64,000 nt of DNA from contig OY987250.1 in the NCBI GenBank assembly GCA_963920765.1, positions 13,260,409 through 13,324,408 on the forward strand, given 5' to 3'. This stretch comes from Ulota crispa (lineage: Eukaryota; Streptophyta; Bryopsida; Orthotrichales; Orthotrichaceae). Below, in pieces: positions 46,851-59,137 of the stretch. Made by a program: the position numbers and the translations under genes. The notes beneath the pieces are model-generated. The model did no database searches. It saw only the letters and a program-made list of their open reading frames with translations, and had not been told where the DNA came from. Positions within the stretch are counted from its first letter, which is position 1; each line of letters starts with the position of its first letter.

Positions 46851-48261
46851 GCTAAAACACTAGATAGAATTCAAAATTATTAAATAAAAAACCGGTCATT
46901 TTTTTCCAAAAAAGTCAATTCTATTATATCATTGTAAAATATAGATGTTCTACTGGAAATAATGGATACATACTATTGAAAATCTATTGTAAAGTGATAT
47001 AATTAATAGTACTACAAAATACCAGGGATTTTTTGGATTTTTAAAATAATTAAAGGGTATATTTGATATTGAATGAAAAAATGGAGAGATATTTTTGATA
47101 TTTTTTCTAATTTCAATGGCATACTAATATGGATGAAAGTATTCTACCTTATCATTGCCTTGTGGAATATGTTAGATAAAAATGTTACGGTTTTATCTTT
47201 AATAAGTTATGGATGCTATCCTATTCTGAATATGCTTTTCACTACATCATGTTGTTTCTCTAAACTTGCTTTTGGAGTTTGTTTGCGTCAAAAATCGCTT
47301 TTGATGTTTGCATTTGCATTCGCGTTTAATCTTTCAAACCAAACAACCAAATGTCAAACCAACTTGCCATATGTCAAACATACTAGTCAAGTATTTGAAA
47401 TCGTGTCTTGTTTGTTGCAATTTTTGTTTGTGTTTATCTTCCCTCGCTTCCAAAGCTTCTAAATTTCAATATCATTTAATTGCGGACTTTGCAATCTTAG
47501 ACAAAAAAAATAGAGTGCTAAAAGTTGGTTTCTTAAAAAAATCAGGCGTATTAGGTGGTGAATAATATGTTATAAAAGCTTTTCATTTAAAAATAGGAAG
47601 AATGAAGTTATGTTGGTTACATCAATCACATTGCTCTTTTTTCTAACCATACAACATTGAAAATTCGCATTGCTATTGTGAGTGATCAATAAAAGAAAAC
47701 AAAGTGGACTAATATGTCTACCACACCCTTTCAGCTGTTCTTCAACACCCCAAGGGAAATTTTAGATTTCTACCATCAAAAAGTTGAATTTGAAAATTCA
47801 GAATTCAAATTTATACTCAAAGACAGTGATTTGGTCTAGAATCATAACTATGTTTTAATTAAGCTAAACAAACCTTTGGAAAATTTTGAAAACCCCTATC
47901 CAAACCTTTTCAAAAATGTAATGACCTTTCATAGGAGAAGTTGAGTAAAGCTACAAAAGAATTTTTAAACAATACAGAAACTAAATTGAAAAGTTGAACA
48001 AAAGGTCATTGTGAAAAATACTAATGTGAATTTTCTATTATTCAAGTGAAGAATTCTAAAATCCAAAGACACAATTCCAATTCAAAAGCGTTCCAAAAGT
48101 GATTACAAAATGATTAAAACTACTCATTCTTGTTTCACCAATGGACTCATAAAAGACTTCTTTATCTTCTTTTCATCATGCAATGCAACTTGGCCAAGTA
48201 TTGGCTTAGATGGTTTTTTTTGCTCTTTCAGGGCTTTACATTTCTTTTGTTTGCTTTGTCC
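46851..48261. other. AT-rich intergenic DNA, nothing recognised
   Basis: No family, RNA or bounded element recognised. The longest plus-strand frame (47073-47462) is low-complexity and unsupported. Confidence 0.45.
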
Positions 48262-48470
48262 ATGCTCTAAGGGTATCTCTAACCTTATTGGCCAAATTTG
48301 ATGCTCCAAAAGATTATATTTACTTATAAATACACATCAAAATTCTTGTTTTCCACCCTTGTTTTTCAAATATGGTTCATAAGTTGTCATTTGACAATTT
48401 ATGAAGGAGAAGGTTGGATGCCACTCACTACACTTAAGATAAATTATGTCTTGAAGGGTCATTGCTTGAC
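48262..48470. repeat. Dispersed repeat, second copy of 9893-10112
   Basis: Contains GTCATTTGACAATTTAT and GAAGGGTCATTGCTTGACAC, collinear with the block in SLP1 intron 5. Its right edge runs straight into the next MITE. Confidence 0.45.
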
Positions 48471-48474
48471 ACAC

Positions 48475-48777
48475 TACACCAAATAATGCATTAATGTTGC
48501 CTAAACAATTAGGTTGACTTACCATTGCAAGTTACCTCATGACTCATGACTTGGCCACTTTGAGGTGCATGAAATTGTTTACATACCAAGATTTTACATA
48601 GTTTACCACATGGAAGTAGCTAATTTATCATATTGCTCATATGTTGTTGCCAAGGCCTTTAAAAGTTGCTTATTGTAGTAATTATTGTTGGATATTATTG
48701 TAGCAATAATAAATATTTAAATAGTGTGAAATGTTGAGAAATTAGTATGGAGCAACCTTAATGCACTATTTGGAGTA
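48475..48777. mobile_element. MITE of the TACACTAAATAG family, copy 2
   Basis: Left end TACACCAAATAATGCATTAA and right end the near complement (TTAATGCACTATTTGGAGTA). The interior is collinear with 10993-11304. 303 bp. Confidence 0.75.
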
Positions 48778-50913
48778 GAATAATAATGTTGAGCACGGGT
48801 TTTTTTTTGGGCTTTCTGGTGCTACATTGCACTCACAAAAAAAATCTGGCTAAAAAACTTAAAAAAAAATGCAAAAAACTTGGATGATTTAGCCACTAGT
48901 CTTCAATTTATTTTAATAAATTGGATGAAATTGCCAAATTGTAGATGAAAACCAAATTTTAGACATATAGTATGTACTAATGTGATATTTTCTATCCAAT
49001 ATGTGGATGAATGTTGAAATTTGGAGCACCACTATAACATTTTAAATAGCCACCTTCACACTTCTTAATAAATGAAAAAAAAAAACCCTGATGTTGAGAT
49101 AAGTATTCTATTATTATGCTCTTCACTATAGTTAGCTAGAGTTTACTTTAGTAAAGGGAATCACATGGATCAATAGGAGAGAAGGACTTTTACTTTACAT
49201 CATCTCTCCTTGGTATATATGTGGAAATGTACTTGGAATAAGATAACTTCTAAACTTCTTTCTTCTCATATATATATTTTGTCCTTGTTGTGTATTTTGT
49301 TCCCAACAAATAGAGTGTCTTCCAAAAAAATTGAGGGGCTTGGAGCATTTATCATCCATGCTCAAAGTGACTTCTCATCTACATGACTTCTTGTACACGC
49401 TATGACCTTCTAGGGTTCCAGAGACCGCATACTGCTGAACGGCCTTCCTTGCTTTGATTGTGTTCTTGTTTGATCTTGTTTGCCTTGTTATGTTTGTTTC
49501 TGAGCTTTGAGGTTTGAGATTCTGCGTCACTTAGTGCTTTGAAACGGAACAAAGGAGTTGAGGAGTTGTTGGCTCTCCTTATGAGGCGACAACATTGTCT
49601 TTTGCAATTGTAAGTTTTGCTTCCCAAGTGCTATTATGTATGCTTAAAACCTCAATTCATGGTTGAATATCGAAGTTGAGTTACAGAAACTGGTCAATTG
49701 TCTCGGAAGGTGAATTTGACATGGATAGTGCTCTTTGATTGCCGTGTAGCACTTCCAGCTTGGTTGTTTAGGATATTATGCAAATTTTTGCTCATTAATA
49801 TTAATTGGTGATGATTATGTTTGATCTAATTGATTGGTCGGAAATGAGTAACTGGTTGTTCTTCAATAAGCAAAGGAAATTTTCCTTGTCAAAACTTTTT
49901 TTAAGAAGTTTGATATGTATGTAGTACTTGCTGGTATCAGAATGTGGCAGTAAACTATGGTGAAAATGTTACAAAATACAATAATCTGTTCCTATAGGCG
50001 TAGGTCATTTACCTTTATTTTTTGTTTGAGACTTATATTGAGACAGCTTTTGTGAGCGTAAGAGAGGACCTTCACAAGTTTCTAAAATTATGGTCTATAA
50101 ATTACTCTAATTATTTGAAAGGTTGCTGCAATCTTCTAGCATGGTCGCTTCCTTGCTTACAGAGTTTTGTAGATTCTTAGTCTCCACTTGATTTTTGTGT
50201 TGTATGTATCAACTGATGTACGTACAATTTGGTGTGTTAATTTTGTGTTTGCAGACAGGGGAGATGTATCTAAAAGCAATGCTAAAGTTTTCTTTTGCAA
50301 ACTGAAGTTCTGGAAATGGGAGTTGGCAAAGAGGCTCCTCTAGTATTTGTAGGTATTTAAGTCCCTTAAATTTAAAATAGTTACAGTATTGTGCTCGCAT
50401 TGACGGACTACCCTAGACTCCTAAATTGGATCTCCACCGAAGTCACCATAAGTGTGTAATTCTTCTAGAGGGTCTTCATTTCATTCGATCTGGTCGTTGA
50501 GTCAAGGTATGGCTTTGTCTAGCTTTGCTGTGTGAATTGTTTGTAGCCCCTCAAATATTTTAGGTGTTTTCAATATCACTCTGGGTCTAGGTCTTGTGTT
50601 TGAGGCAGTTTATACCTAGTTGCAGCACGGCCAGACAGTTTATGCAATCTCCTTAAGATTGTCGTTGGATTGAAGCCTTGTTTCATTGCTATTGATTTGC
50701 AGGTTCTTGAACATAGAGAGAAGATTGAGCTCCTTGTTGACAAGACAGAGAATCTGCATTTCCAAAGAACATGTTATTATAATCTGCTAGCTCTTCAAAT
50801 AAAGGCTGCGTGCTCTTCTGTATGGGAGTTTTGACATATTTCAAATATATTACGGTTTTAGAAGTTGTCTAGAATGTCTACGGGAACAAGTTTTTGCTAA
50901 CCCCACCCTAAGA
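48778..50913. other. Intergenic DNA upstream of the decayed ORF
   Basis: Nothing that can be named. Base composition becomes less AT-rich after about 49.4 kb, which could reflect 5' UTR or intron sequence of the following relic, but no splice chain was found. Confidence 0.35.
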
Positions 50914-51837
50914 TTGGTGTACATAGGGCCCAAGAAGAGGGGCAAGGCAGTGAAGAAGAACAAGATGGCAAGACCCTCGTTGTCTTCCCTTGTTTCTTCC
51001 ATTTCTGCCACTTTTGCCGTCGTACATAGTGGAACTTCAACTGTGCATGTTTTTTACAAGGAGGCTAAGCTCTCCAGGGTGGAATATGTGAACTTGGAGG
51101 AGGACATCATTGGTGCTTTGCTCCCGCAAGTACTAGTTGATTCACTCTGTGAGTGGATTTGACATTTGCCAGAGGGGAGTGCCAACGTGGATTTTTTTAT
51201 TAATGTGGTGCCGTCCATTGCTAGCAAGTTTTCAGACCTTGCTGGTGGTGTTGGTGTGGTACTTGTTGAGTTGGATCGACATTGACCAGGGATTGTTGAC
51301 AACGTCTACATTGAGAGAGGCAAGGTTTTGGAAGCATAGCAGCAGATGGAGACTAGGATAAAGGAGCGTGACATGAAGTTTGAATGTATTGTTGCCGAGC
51401 AGAACAAGAAGTTTGACAAGAAGTTCATTGAGGAGAAGAAGGCGTCTGACAAGAAGTTCATTGAGTAGCAAGAGGAGATTAAAGAGCTGAAGAAGAAGTG
51501 CTAGTGGGATGATGTGAAGAAGTTGGAGAGCAAAATGAAGAACATGAAATTGGTGAAGGATGATCAAGCAGGTAAAATCGAAGAGCTGCACGGTCAAGTA
51601 GCTTACCTGATGGAACGATCTACCTTGGCAAACATCGTTAAAAAGAGGTATCTTCTTTCGAATGTGAGGGAGTTGATTGCCACGACTCTTGGCAAGCCGA
51701 AGAAAGACAACGAGACATGGAAAGCGTATTTTCTTGCCTTGAGCGCAAGAGATAGGGAGGCCTTAAAAATCGATGATATTGATTATCAAAATCATTTGCG
51801 TGAGGCTGATTTTCTTCTTAACAAGGTGTTCACATGA
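50914..51837 (+). pseudogene. Decayed 308-codon frame of unknown family, five internal stops, no frameshift
   Basis: A single reading frame runs from 50914 (no ATG at its start; earliest residues VYIGPKKRGK) to the final TGA at 51835. It is interrupted only by TGA at 51160, TGA at 51283, TAG at 51337, TAG at 51466 and TAG at 51502. The N-terminal third is mixed; the middle is a highly charged Lys/Glu-rich coiled-coil-like stretch with the unit KKFIEEKKASD repeated in part. The last part (NVRELIATTLGKPKKDNETW...) looks globular. Several stops can be explained by C-to-T change of CAG or CGA codons. I do not recognise the family; a transposon-borne gene is possible. Confidence 0.6.
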
Positions 51838-52539
51838 TGAAGGAGGAACATGTGGCCATGATTTTCCATGGCATGAAAATTGGCCAAGAAAGGGAAAATT
51901 GGGAGAAGAATTTTCTATGGATTTATGGCAAGAGCGTCAACAAGATTCCTTGGTGATTGATTCTTCTACCATTTGTTCAATTAGTGCCTTATGTTTTATC
52001 TCATGTGGTTTTGAAATATTTTTTGTTTGTTTTCTTTTTTGCAGCATCATTCAGACTTGATGGGGGCAATGACAAGGATGTTGTATTGTTGGCTGATGTG
52101 AGTCTTTACTACATTCGGAGACTTTCCGCTGGGATTTCCTCGCTTAGTTAGATAAACAATGCACAATTTTGTTTTGAGTTTTGAGTTTCTTGATGCAATA
52201 CGTGGTGGTAGAGACTATCTTCCTTTGATGAACGTTGTTGTCTCACCGCATCTTGCAACAGCTTGCGGTAGACTTTAGGATTCTAACTCCTTCCTCCCCC
52301 TTGCGCATTGCTAAGAAGAGGAGTTGAGTATATTTTCAGATTTTATTTTTGGACTGCATTTTTGCTTTTTGTAAATTGTTTGTGCACTTATTTTGGTTCT
52401 CTTTTATGTTCTGTGTTCTTTGGCTTCAACCTTTGAAATGAACTTGAATATTGTTGGAAAATTGTTCAAATTGACTCTGATTTAGAAAACATGAACGTTC
52501 TTCAACGTCGCTTGTTGAAAGATTGCCTTGCTGGTCAGC
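51838..52539. other. Intergenic DNA, nothing recognised
   Basis: Follows the decayed frame. Short ORFs only. Confidence 0.4.
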
Positions 52540-52880
52540 CAGCCGCTTGGCGCAATGCTATCCGGGGGTATAATCTTCCCAAAATTGTGTGAAGGGAGGG
52601 TAATGTCAAATACCCCCCCTCATGAAGGCATACCCCCAGGGTATTTTGTTTAGCCTTGTTAAAATACCTCCCCCCTCTTGGCCACGTATTCATGAGACCT
52701 TGACCTTGTTTGAAGTGGGCCTAGTTACCACGGTAGTGGTGGATCCCATAGCCACATCAACGATGAATTTTATAATGCCATGCGATTAGGGGATGAATTG
52801 CACAAAAGATGAAAATCACTTTAGATGATTTTTTATCTTGGATGACATATCATTTTGGAAGATATATTGGGATGAAAACT
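52540..52880. repeat. Repeat block resembling 54060-54400
   Basis: Both blocks contain GGGTATA, runs of CCCCCCC, GTGGATCCCA and then GATGAAAATCA...GATGACAT followed by repeated GATGA motifs. They may be diverged copies of one element flanking 1.2 kb. Boundaries are not resolved. Confidence 0.4.
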
Positions 52881-53962
52881 TACAAGTGGATGAATGTAAT
52901 GGCTGGACTATACCAACTATCAAACCGGCAACCAAAAATTGAAGGAAATTAATAGCAATAAATCAAAAACTCAACAACAATTAAACTTCCATATAAAAAA
53001 AGAGCCAAAAATCCAATTTCCAAATTGCTCAACAAATTGCCAAAGTAATCTAATACTATACCAAGCAAGGCAAGTCAAAATAAATGAAAAAAACAATTTC
53101 ACTTCCATACAAATAGAACAATTAGACACAAACAATAATCAACAAGAAACCCACAACAAACAACTGCACTAGAATTGATTTGTGAAAAAATAATCACCAT
53201 TCAAAAATGACCAATTCAAGTGATCATCTACTATCACATGTGACTCAAATATACCCAAATTTTGTATTCCCAAAACTAGTGAATAACATTTTGTATGTCT
53301 ATATATATAATAGATTGGGATGTCCGTCAATCTCTATTAGTTGGGTAGTTGCAAGCAAAATATGATTTAAATTTTTTTGATTGGCCAAGGGCCAAGGGAC
53401 AAAGTGATGAACATGGGCATTGTGTGTAAATGGACATCTTTGGTGGAACCCATTGAATCTTTTTCCAATTTGAATTTGGAATTCACATATTAAGGAGTGG
53501 GGAGAGAGATGAAGAGGCAAATTGATTTGAATCTAAAATTGAATTTGTTTCTGAGTTTATATTATCACATGGAATATTTTTTGAACAAGGGGTGGCATGA
53601 GAGGATGACATAGGGATAGCATGGGGGGCCATGAAGGGCATGACCCCGTTGGTACAACAAGCGCATAGGGTGTACTAGTTGGGCAAATAATAAATCAAAT
53701 TAGATAAAATAAACACCTCATATGACCTGCTCAAAATTGTTGAAAACCCACATAAACTCGACAAGTGTTGGAACTGCTTTCTTGCCCTTGCGCCAAAACC
53801 GCCATCGTTGTTTCTGACCCTCATTAACTTCATCGCTTTGATCCACACAACTAGCATAAACTTGAGCATTGCTGATTGAAAAAGTGATATGGGGCCGCTG
53901 CAACATTTATCAATCTTTGTATGTGCACCACTGCTTTGTGATTCCTTATGTGTTTTAGGCTC
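52881..53962. other. Intergenic DNA between the two similar repeat blocks
   Basis: AT-rich at first, then mixed. A 100-codon minus-strand frame near 53675-53977 has no recognisable features. Confidence 0.4.
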
Positions 53963-54050
53963 TTCTTGCTCTACCATAGCAGGGACTGTAAAGGAATCTG
54001 GCAGGTTTCTTGCTCTACCATAGCAAGAACTGTGAAGGAATATGGCAGGT
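53963..54050. repeat. 44-bp direct duplication
   Basis: TCTTGCTCTACCATAGCA and GG(A)AT(C/A)TGGCAGGTT occur twice in immediate succession with a few substitutions. Confidence 0.7.
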
Positions 54051-54059
54051 TTCCAATCC

Positions 54060-54400
54060 TGCGGAGCTCACAGGGCGTCCGGCACTATGATACCCCAGGG
54101 TATAAACTACACCGGAACACACTAGGAGGGGGTAATATCGCCCCCCGGGGTTTTCTTGGCGACGTACTCACAAGTACCCCCCCGTGTGTCTTTAAACCTT
54201 GTGTTTCCACGTGGTGCCACGATGTGAGTGGATCCCACCGTGCTACTTTTATAACAGATGCACAAAAAACAGATGAAAATCAACATTGGATGACATGTGT
54301 GTTAGGATGAAAAAAGACTTTAGATGAAAAGTACATTAGATGAAAGGTTTTGGATGAATGATTTGTGGACGGAAAGTTGTGATGGATGAAATTTCATTTC
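54060..54400. repeat. Repeat block resembling 52540-52880
   Basis: See the partner block. Here the C-run is GTACCCCCCCGTG and the tail carries several GATGAAA motifs. No coding frame is shared between the two. Confidence 0.4.
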
Positions 54401-54632
54401 AAGAAACATTTCTAGGGTAAAAATATAAAAACCAGATACCAGCCCGTACATCATGATCACAAAACCTGATACAACCCAATTGATGGGCACAATTGTAGTG
54501 CAATCAAACAACATAACAAAGACACAATAACAAAAATTGAAATAGGAATCTCCAAATGAGACATTTGATATTAAATTTCTTGCATTGCAAGCATTGTAAC
54601 AGAAAAATGATAATAATTCTAACTCATGCACA

Positions 54633-54758
54633 CTAAAGTGCAATGCATGGCCTTTCCCCTGTTTTCACGTAAGTTTCTGCTTGAGTTCTCGTCTTCCGAA
54701 GCCTTTTCTGAAACTTGTGATATTCTTCTTTGCCTGATTCTAATCTATCACCTTCCTC
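54633..54758 (-). pseudogene. Isolated exon-like fragment, possibly PDCD2/TSR4-like C-terminus
   Basis: A strong acceptor (TTGTTGCAG) precedes a 41-codon frame, EEGDRLESGK...EYHKFQKRLRK, ending in TAG. The order Tyr-x-Lys-Phe-Gln-Lys-Arg, then Thr-Gln, then Tyr and a Gly-Glu-Arg-Pro loosely recalls the C-terminal domain of PDCD2/TSR4 ribosome-assembly factors. No flanking exon proves it. It could belong with 55276-55473. Confidence 0.3.
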
Positions 54759-54890
54759 CTGCAACAACAATCAACCAAAAAAACAAAAATACAAAACAAA
54801 GTGCTTGCACGTCAGTCTAAGCTCTGTCATTTTAGGAAAGATATAGATAAGCACCTGACTAGTCTAATCATAGGTCCTAATGGATGTCCC

Positions 54891-55185
54891 TACACAAGAT
54901 AGTTGCCTTCACAGTTAGGTTGCCTTGCCCTTTAAAAAGTAACCTATTTGACTCATCGCTAGGACACATGGAGGCACATGCAACTCTATAATTATTAAGA
55001 TTTCACATGGTTTACAACTTGAACGCAGCTAATTTGTTTGTCCGCAAATTGTTGTTGTCGCAAAGCCCGTCAATGATTGTTTACAGCAGAAATTATTGAT
55101 GAAAATTATTGGAGTAGCAGTAATTATTTCTAGTGTAAACTATCAAGAAATTAGTGAGAGGCAACCTAAACACACTATTCATTGT
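54891..55185. mobile_element. MITE of the TACACTAAATAG family, copy 3 (diverged ends)
   Basis: Collinear with 10993-11304 through GAGGCACATGCAACTCT and TTTCACATGGTTTACAACTT. The left end has lost part of the terminal repeat. 295 bp. Confidence 0.7.
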
Positions 55186-55275
55186 ACCTTACAAGCTGAT
55201 TCTTATTACAAGGTCAACAGCAGTAAGCACATAAGCAAGACATGTTAAAAGCTCTTACTGGTATTGTTGCCTCGC

Positions 55276-55473
55276 TCAGAACCGGTGGAGAGTGACTTTC
55301 CCTTGCAGATCCAGGCATTCAGCTCCATCGTCTAATTTATCATCGACTGTGAGCTTCTGAAATGACTGTAGAGCAACAACGTTATCAGTTCGCAGAGGTT
55401 CAGAATCATCTTCATTCTCGGAGAGGTCTTCTTCATCTAAGACTTGTTCGTTGGCTTCAGCTTTCTCAATAAA
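55276..55473 (-). pseudogene. Acidic exon-like frame of unknown identity
   Basis: Opens after a good acceptor (TCTCTTACAG) with FIEKAEANEQVLDEEDLS, continues through an Asp/Glu-rich stretch and ends KVTLHRF-stop. A GTAAGA donor lies 17 bases beyond the stop, so the stop may be secondary. No family recognised. Confidence 0.3.
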
Positions 55474-55929
55474 CTGTAAGAGAAAGAAAAAACAAATAAG
55501 CATCCTGAAAAACGTGCAACACAAAAACTGTGCTCATCATTAGATGCAACAACATACTATGCACTCATGTTTCAGATGACAGTATGAATCTAGTAACAGA
55601 AGATAAAAAATTCAGTATAATGTGTATGAGCAACTTTCAAATTCGCCTGAAGAGGAAACCGGTGACACATCCTTTTGCAAATATGATCTTCATGTGAAAC
55701 AATAAGAGCTCCTTGTGGTTTCTTCAAAAGATAAAGTCAGATCAAATGAAATAAAGACGATGTGGCCGTATAAACACATGTGGAGGTGTTTCTTTCACCA
55801 ACCAGTGGAGGCTTTTACATGGTGTGATACAAGCGGTTATACTCAACATGAGCACAAAATGTCAGTCTGAAATCCCCTGTTGCCTCAGATTTATGAGTCG
55901 TCTGACACCAAAACTTTACAGTAAACACA

Positions 55930-56971
55930 AGACTTATAATTTTCCAATAAATACGTTTCAGCCTGCAGGAGGTTACCTAAAGTAGAGAGGCTCAGTGGCG
56001 TGAAGAGATCGACTGCTCCATCTGCTTCCACCCGTTCCGTGACGACACCGTACAGGACGTTGTTGCACAACGCATCGTTTTGAAGGTTGCAGAACACGCC
56101 CAGGTTGTAAAGAGGCATGGTGGTGTCCGTGGTCCAAGCATTCATGATGGATCTGTAGACTTCTAGGTATGCGCGCTTTCGATGGTCGTACGATCCAACC
56201 ACCAATGCATATGTACCGCTGGATGATCTGTCCACAAGCAGCTGTGTGAAGATCCATACCTTATCCTAGTGCTCCAGGATCCGCATTGAAAATCAATATG
56301 TCCAGAAGTTTTCGACATTCTTGTGTGATAGGGTTGCGAGTTGCTCCAGTCTCACTGTTCCTGTCTTGAAAACAAAGGAGCCCTCCGTTGCCTGATCATT
56401 GTGTGACCTGTAAGCAAAAATTAAAATTCCTTCCCACGTGAAGTTAAAGAATGGTGGGTTTTCAAACCTTATATGCAGTATAATATGGAGTAACCACTGC
56501 ATTACTTATTCAAGGGCCACAACCTTGTATATTTACAATACTTGGAGAAGTGAAAGAGGTGACATTCAATTCAGTGCAATGCCACTTATCTACCTCCGGA
56601 GATGGTAGAATTTCTCTACCACACCAAAACTGTTATCTGTACATTTCCAGTGATATTTGGATTGCTTCAACGTTGATGGCGTAGCGTTCAAAAGAATCAG
56701 AAAACTCCGAATGAGTTTTTCAGAAAGGAGGAAGAGATAGTGGACTTACTTGCCACTACACTTTCACTTGAGGGGGCAGGCACGGCGTGGCTGGCATGCA
56801 TAACCATCGATTAAGATCAGGACAATAGGCCGTGCAAGCAAGAATATCGCCAATCCAAAAGAACAGAAGAAGGTGGGATACGAGAGGACACAGATCCGCC
56901 CTTGTAAGGCCGTTGCTACGAATCGCTTGAAACTTGGGGGAAAAGCCCAGCTCCTGCAGATAGCTCAACAC
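55930..56971 (-). pseudogene. F-box/kelch-like protein relic (fragments)
   Basis: Minus-strand fragments at 56971-56756, 56502-56293 and 56260-55930. The last reads GTYALVVGSYDHRKRAYLEV then YRSIMNAWTT, TTMPLYNLGV and LYGVVTERVE. That pattern of LVVGS, EVYDS..W, MP and a following LY matches the kelch/associated region of plant F-box proteins, where substrate adaptors for SCF ubiquitin ligases read CNP, VYDS and LY motifs. The first fragment holds a YCPDLNRW motif of the same type. The pieces are in different frames with stops between them and no F-box itself was found, so I treat it as broken. Confidence 0.42.
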
Positions 56972-57979
56972 CGGAACAACATAGGAAACGACAAATAAGC
57001 AATCAATTTCTCGATCAAGCTTAGTTCATAAAGAATTTTATCCCTCAGCCCTAAAAGTTGAAGCCGGGACGTGCTAGTCTTCCACGCAGCCATGAAAGAT
57101 ATAGCGTACTCTCATAGACTTTTGCATTGAATATCTGCATTACTTATTTTGAATTTGATACTTCTGGATACTTCGTTTCTCCACAGCTTTTTCATTAGCC
57201 GGGCACGAGCACCACGGAACAATTTTCTGTGTATTTCGAAAAGACTTTGATTGACCCACGATGTCCACCACCATCAGTGACATCTCCAACGTAAATTTAC
57301 AAAAACTTTGCACTCACAGTTCTTCTCTTTCGCGACTTACTTCCTTGTGACATTGGCTATTCACATCAGAGCCAGAAGAGCAAGAGCTGCATTGACTGTT
57401 CGCGTTGAAGCCAAAAGAGGAAGAGCAGCATTCTAGATTACTAGTAAGTCTCTATTAAACTTGTCGGTTACTTAATGCAACACAATACATCAATTATAAT
57501 TTAGAGACACCATCCTCTGACTGCGGTAGGCCCAATGTTCGCTGCCAAATGGAACAATTTTTTTTTTAAACCTGTCACAATGATCCTCGTTATATAAGCA
57601 ATCTCTCAAGACCCCAAGAACATTTTGCACTACTGTAATTTCCACAGAAAGCAATATTTTTTAAACCCCACGAAGATGAGAAATGACACAAACCAGAACT
57701 AGCCGGGAATAGAATATAGTGGAGACAAGGAAGTAATTGTCATTGCCATCGACCTCTTCAACACGGGCTTCAACTGCACCTTTAGTCCGGCTTTAGGCAC
57801 GCTCTCCCGCTTGAACACGTAAACTTGTCGAAAGACTATGTCTTTTGGCCAACAGAGCTCGGACAGCCTACCACAATGGAAACCCTAAACCTCTGCAACA
57901 GTATCCTACACATGTATTGTGGCAAACATGCGGCAAACAGGCGAGAGGGAGGAAGCTAATAAATGAAGGAAACTCTCTG
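56972..57979. other. Intergenic DNA, nothing recognised
   Basis: No supported exon or bounded repeat. It may include the former upstream part of the F-box-like relic. Confidence 0.4.
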
Positions 57980-58514
57980 TACAGTCAAGCCTCTCTTATT
58001 GCATATTCCCTATTTGCATGACTACTTGGAGTTCTTATATTGCATACTCTCTATGTGCATAAAGTGTGGTCCAATAATCATGAATGGAGTTATTTTTGTC
58101 AGAGTGTGATCACCAAAGTACAATATCACCAATAGAAAATGTGCTTAAACCTCTCTATGTGCATAGCAACCTTTAAAATTGATTTTTTTGTTGGTAGCGC
58201 GACAGACACCCCTCGGTGCAAGAAGGTAAGGAAAATTTGGACGAAATTAGATACAATCAACTAATATGCAAGTTCATCCATAGATCTTCCTAATTTTAGT
58301 ATGTTTCATCCACATTTTAGCAAACCTAGTATTAGTTGGGGGAGGGGATTGGCAATTTCATCCATTTAGTAACCATATTTTTATAGTGTTAAGGTAGCCG
58401 GTCACGAATCCAAGTAAGGTTTTGGCAAAAATTCGCCAACTTTTTAAAGGTTGGTGCATAGTACTACAAAAAAACTCCCCACCTTTCCCATGCAATAAGA
58501 GAGGTTTGTCTGTA
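57980..58514. mobile_element. pogo-like MITE with TA duplication, copy 2
   Basis: TA-CAGTCAAGCCTCTCTTATT at the left and the complement of CAGACAAACCTCTCTTATTG-TA at the right. 535 bp. TACAGT...CCTC ends and a TA target are pogo/Tc1-mariner-like. Confidence 0.68.
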
Positions 58515-58648
58515 CACCGCATTTGCAACTCAACTCAGATCACTCCTTGAAATGAGATGCGATTCTCAAGGTCGACCAAGTGAAGCAGACTCCTCAAAGC
58601 CAACCAAGTGAAGGGAGAGAGAACAAAATAATAGACCTCTAAGCTTAG

Positions 58649-58827
58649 TACAGTAGTGCCTCGCTAGGATGAACCTTTATAAGAAAAAATGCTTAACTAA
58701 GATGAAGTAAATGACTGTCCTTGGCAATTGGGGAGTTACAAAAGTTCTTTTGGTTACAATGAATATTTTCCTTACATGAAATGAATATGCTATCCAGATA
58801 CCTTCATCATATCTAGGCACTACTGTA
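58649..58827. mobile_element. pogo-like MITE with TA duplication, copy 3
   Basis: TA-CAGTAGTGCCTCGCTAGG at the left and, inverted, TA-CAGTAGTGCCTAGATATG at the right. 179 bp. The terminal class matches the two other pogo-like elements but the interior differs. Confidence 0.75.
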
Positions 58828-59137
58828 CCTCAATCCAGATAGGAACCTAACCCAAAATTAGCATATGCTGTAAATATTTCAAAATTTTCGTTTTATTTTA
58901 AAAGAGTTTTAAAAAAAGAAATGATTTTTGTAGGTATTGTTGTCGTTCGATGGAAAGGTTATCTTACGGAAAACCCTCACGAGCTGAAATCCCATTGAAT
59001 AATTATTTATTTGTTAGGAAAGCTGCTGCTGTGAACGTCAACATTGACTCTACACATGTCAAGATCCACATGGGTCACAAAAATAAAATAAAATGTTGTC
59101 GTTTGTTTTGGTTTAATTTTTTCATCTCTATGTTTCC

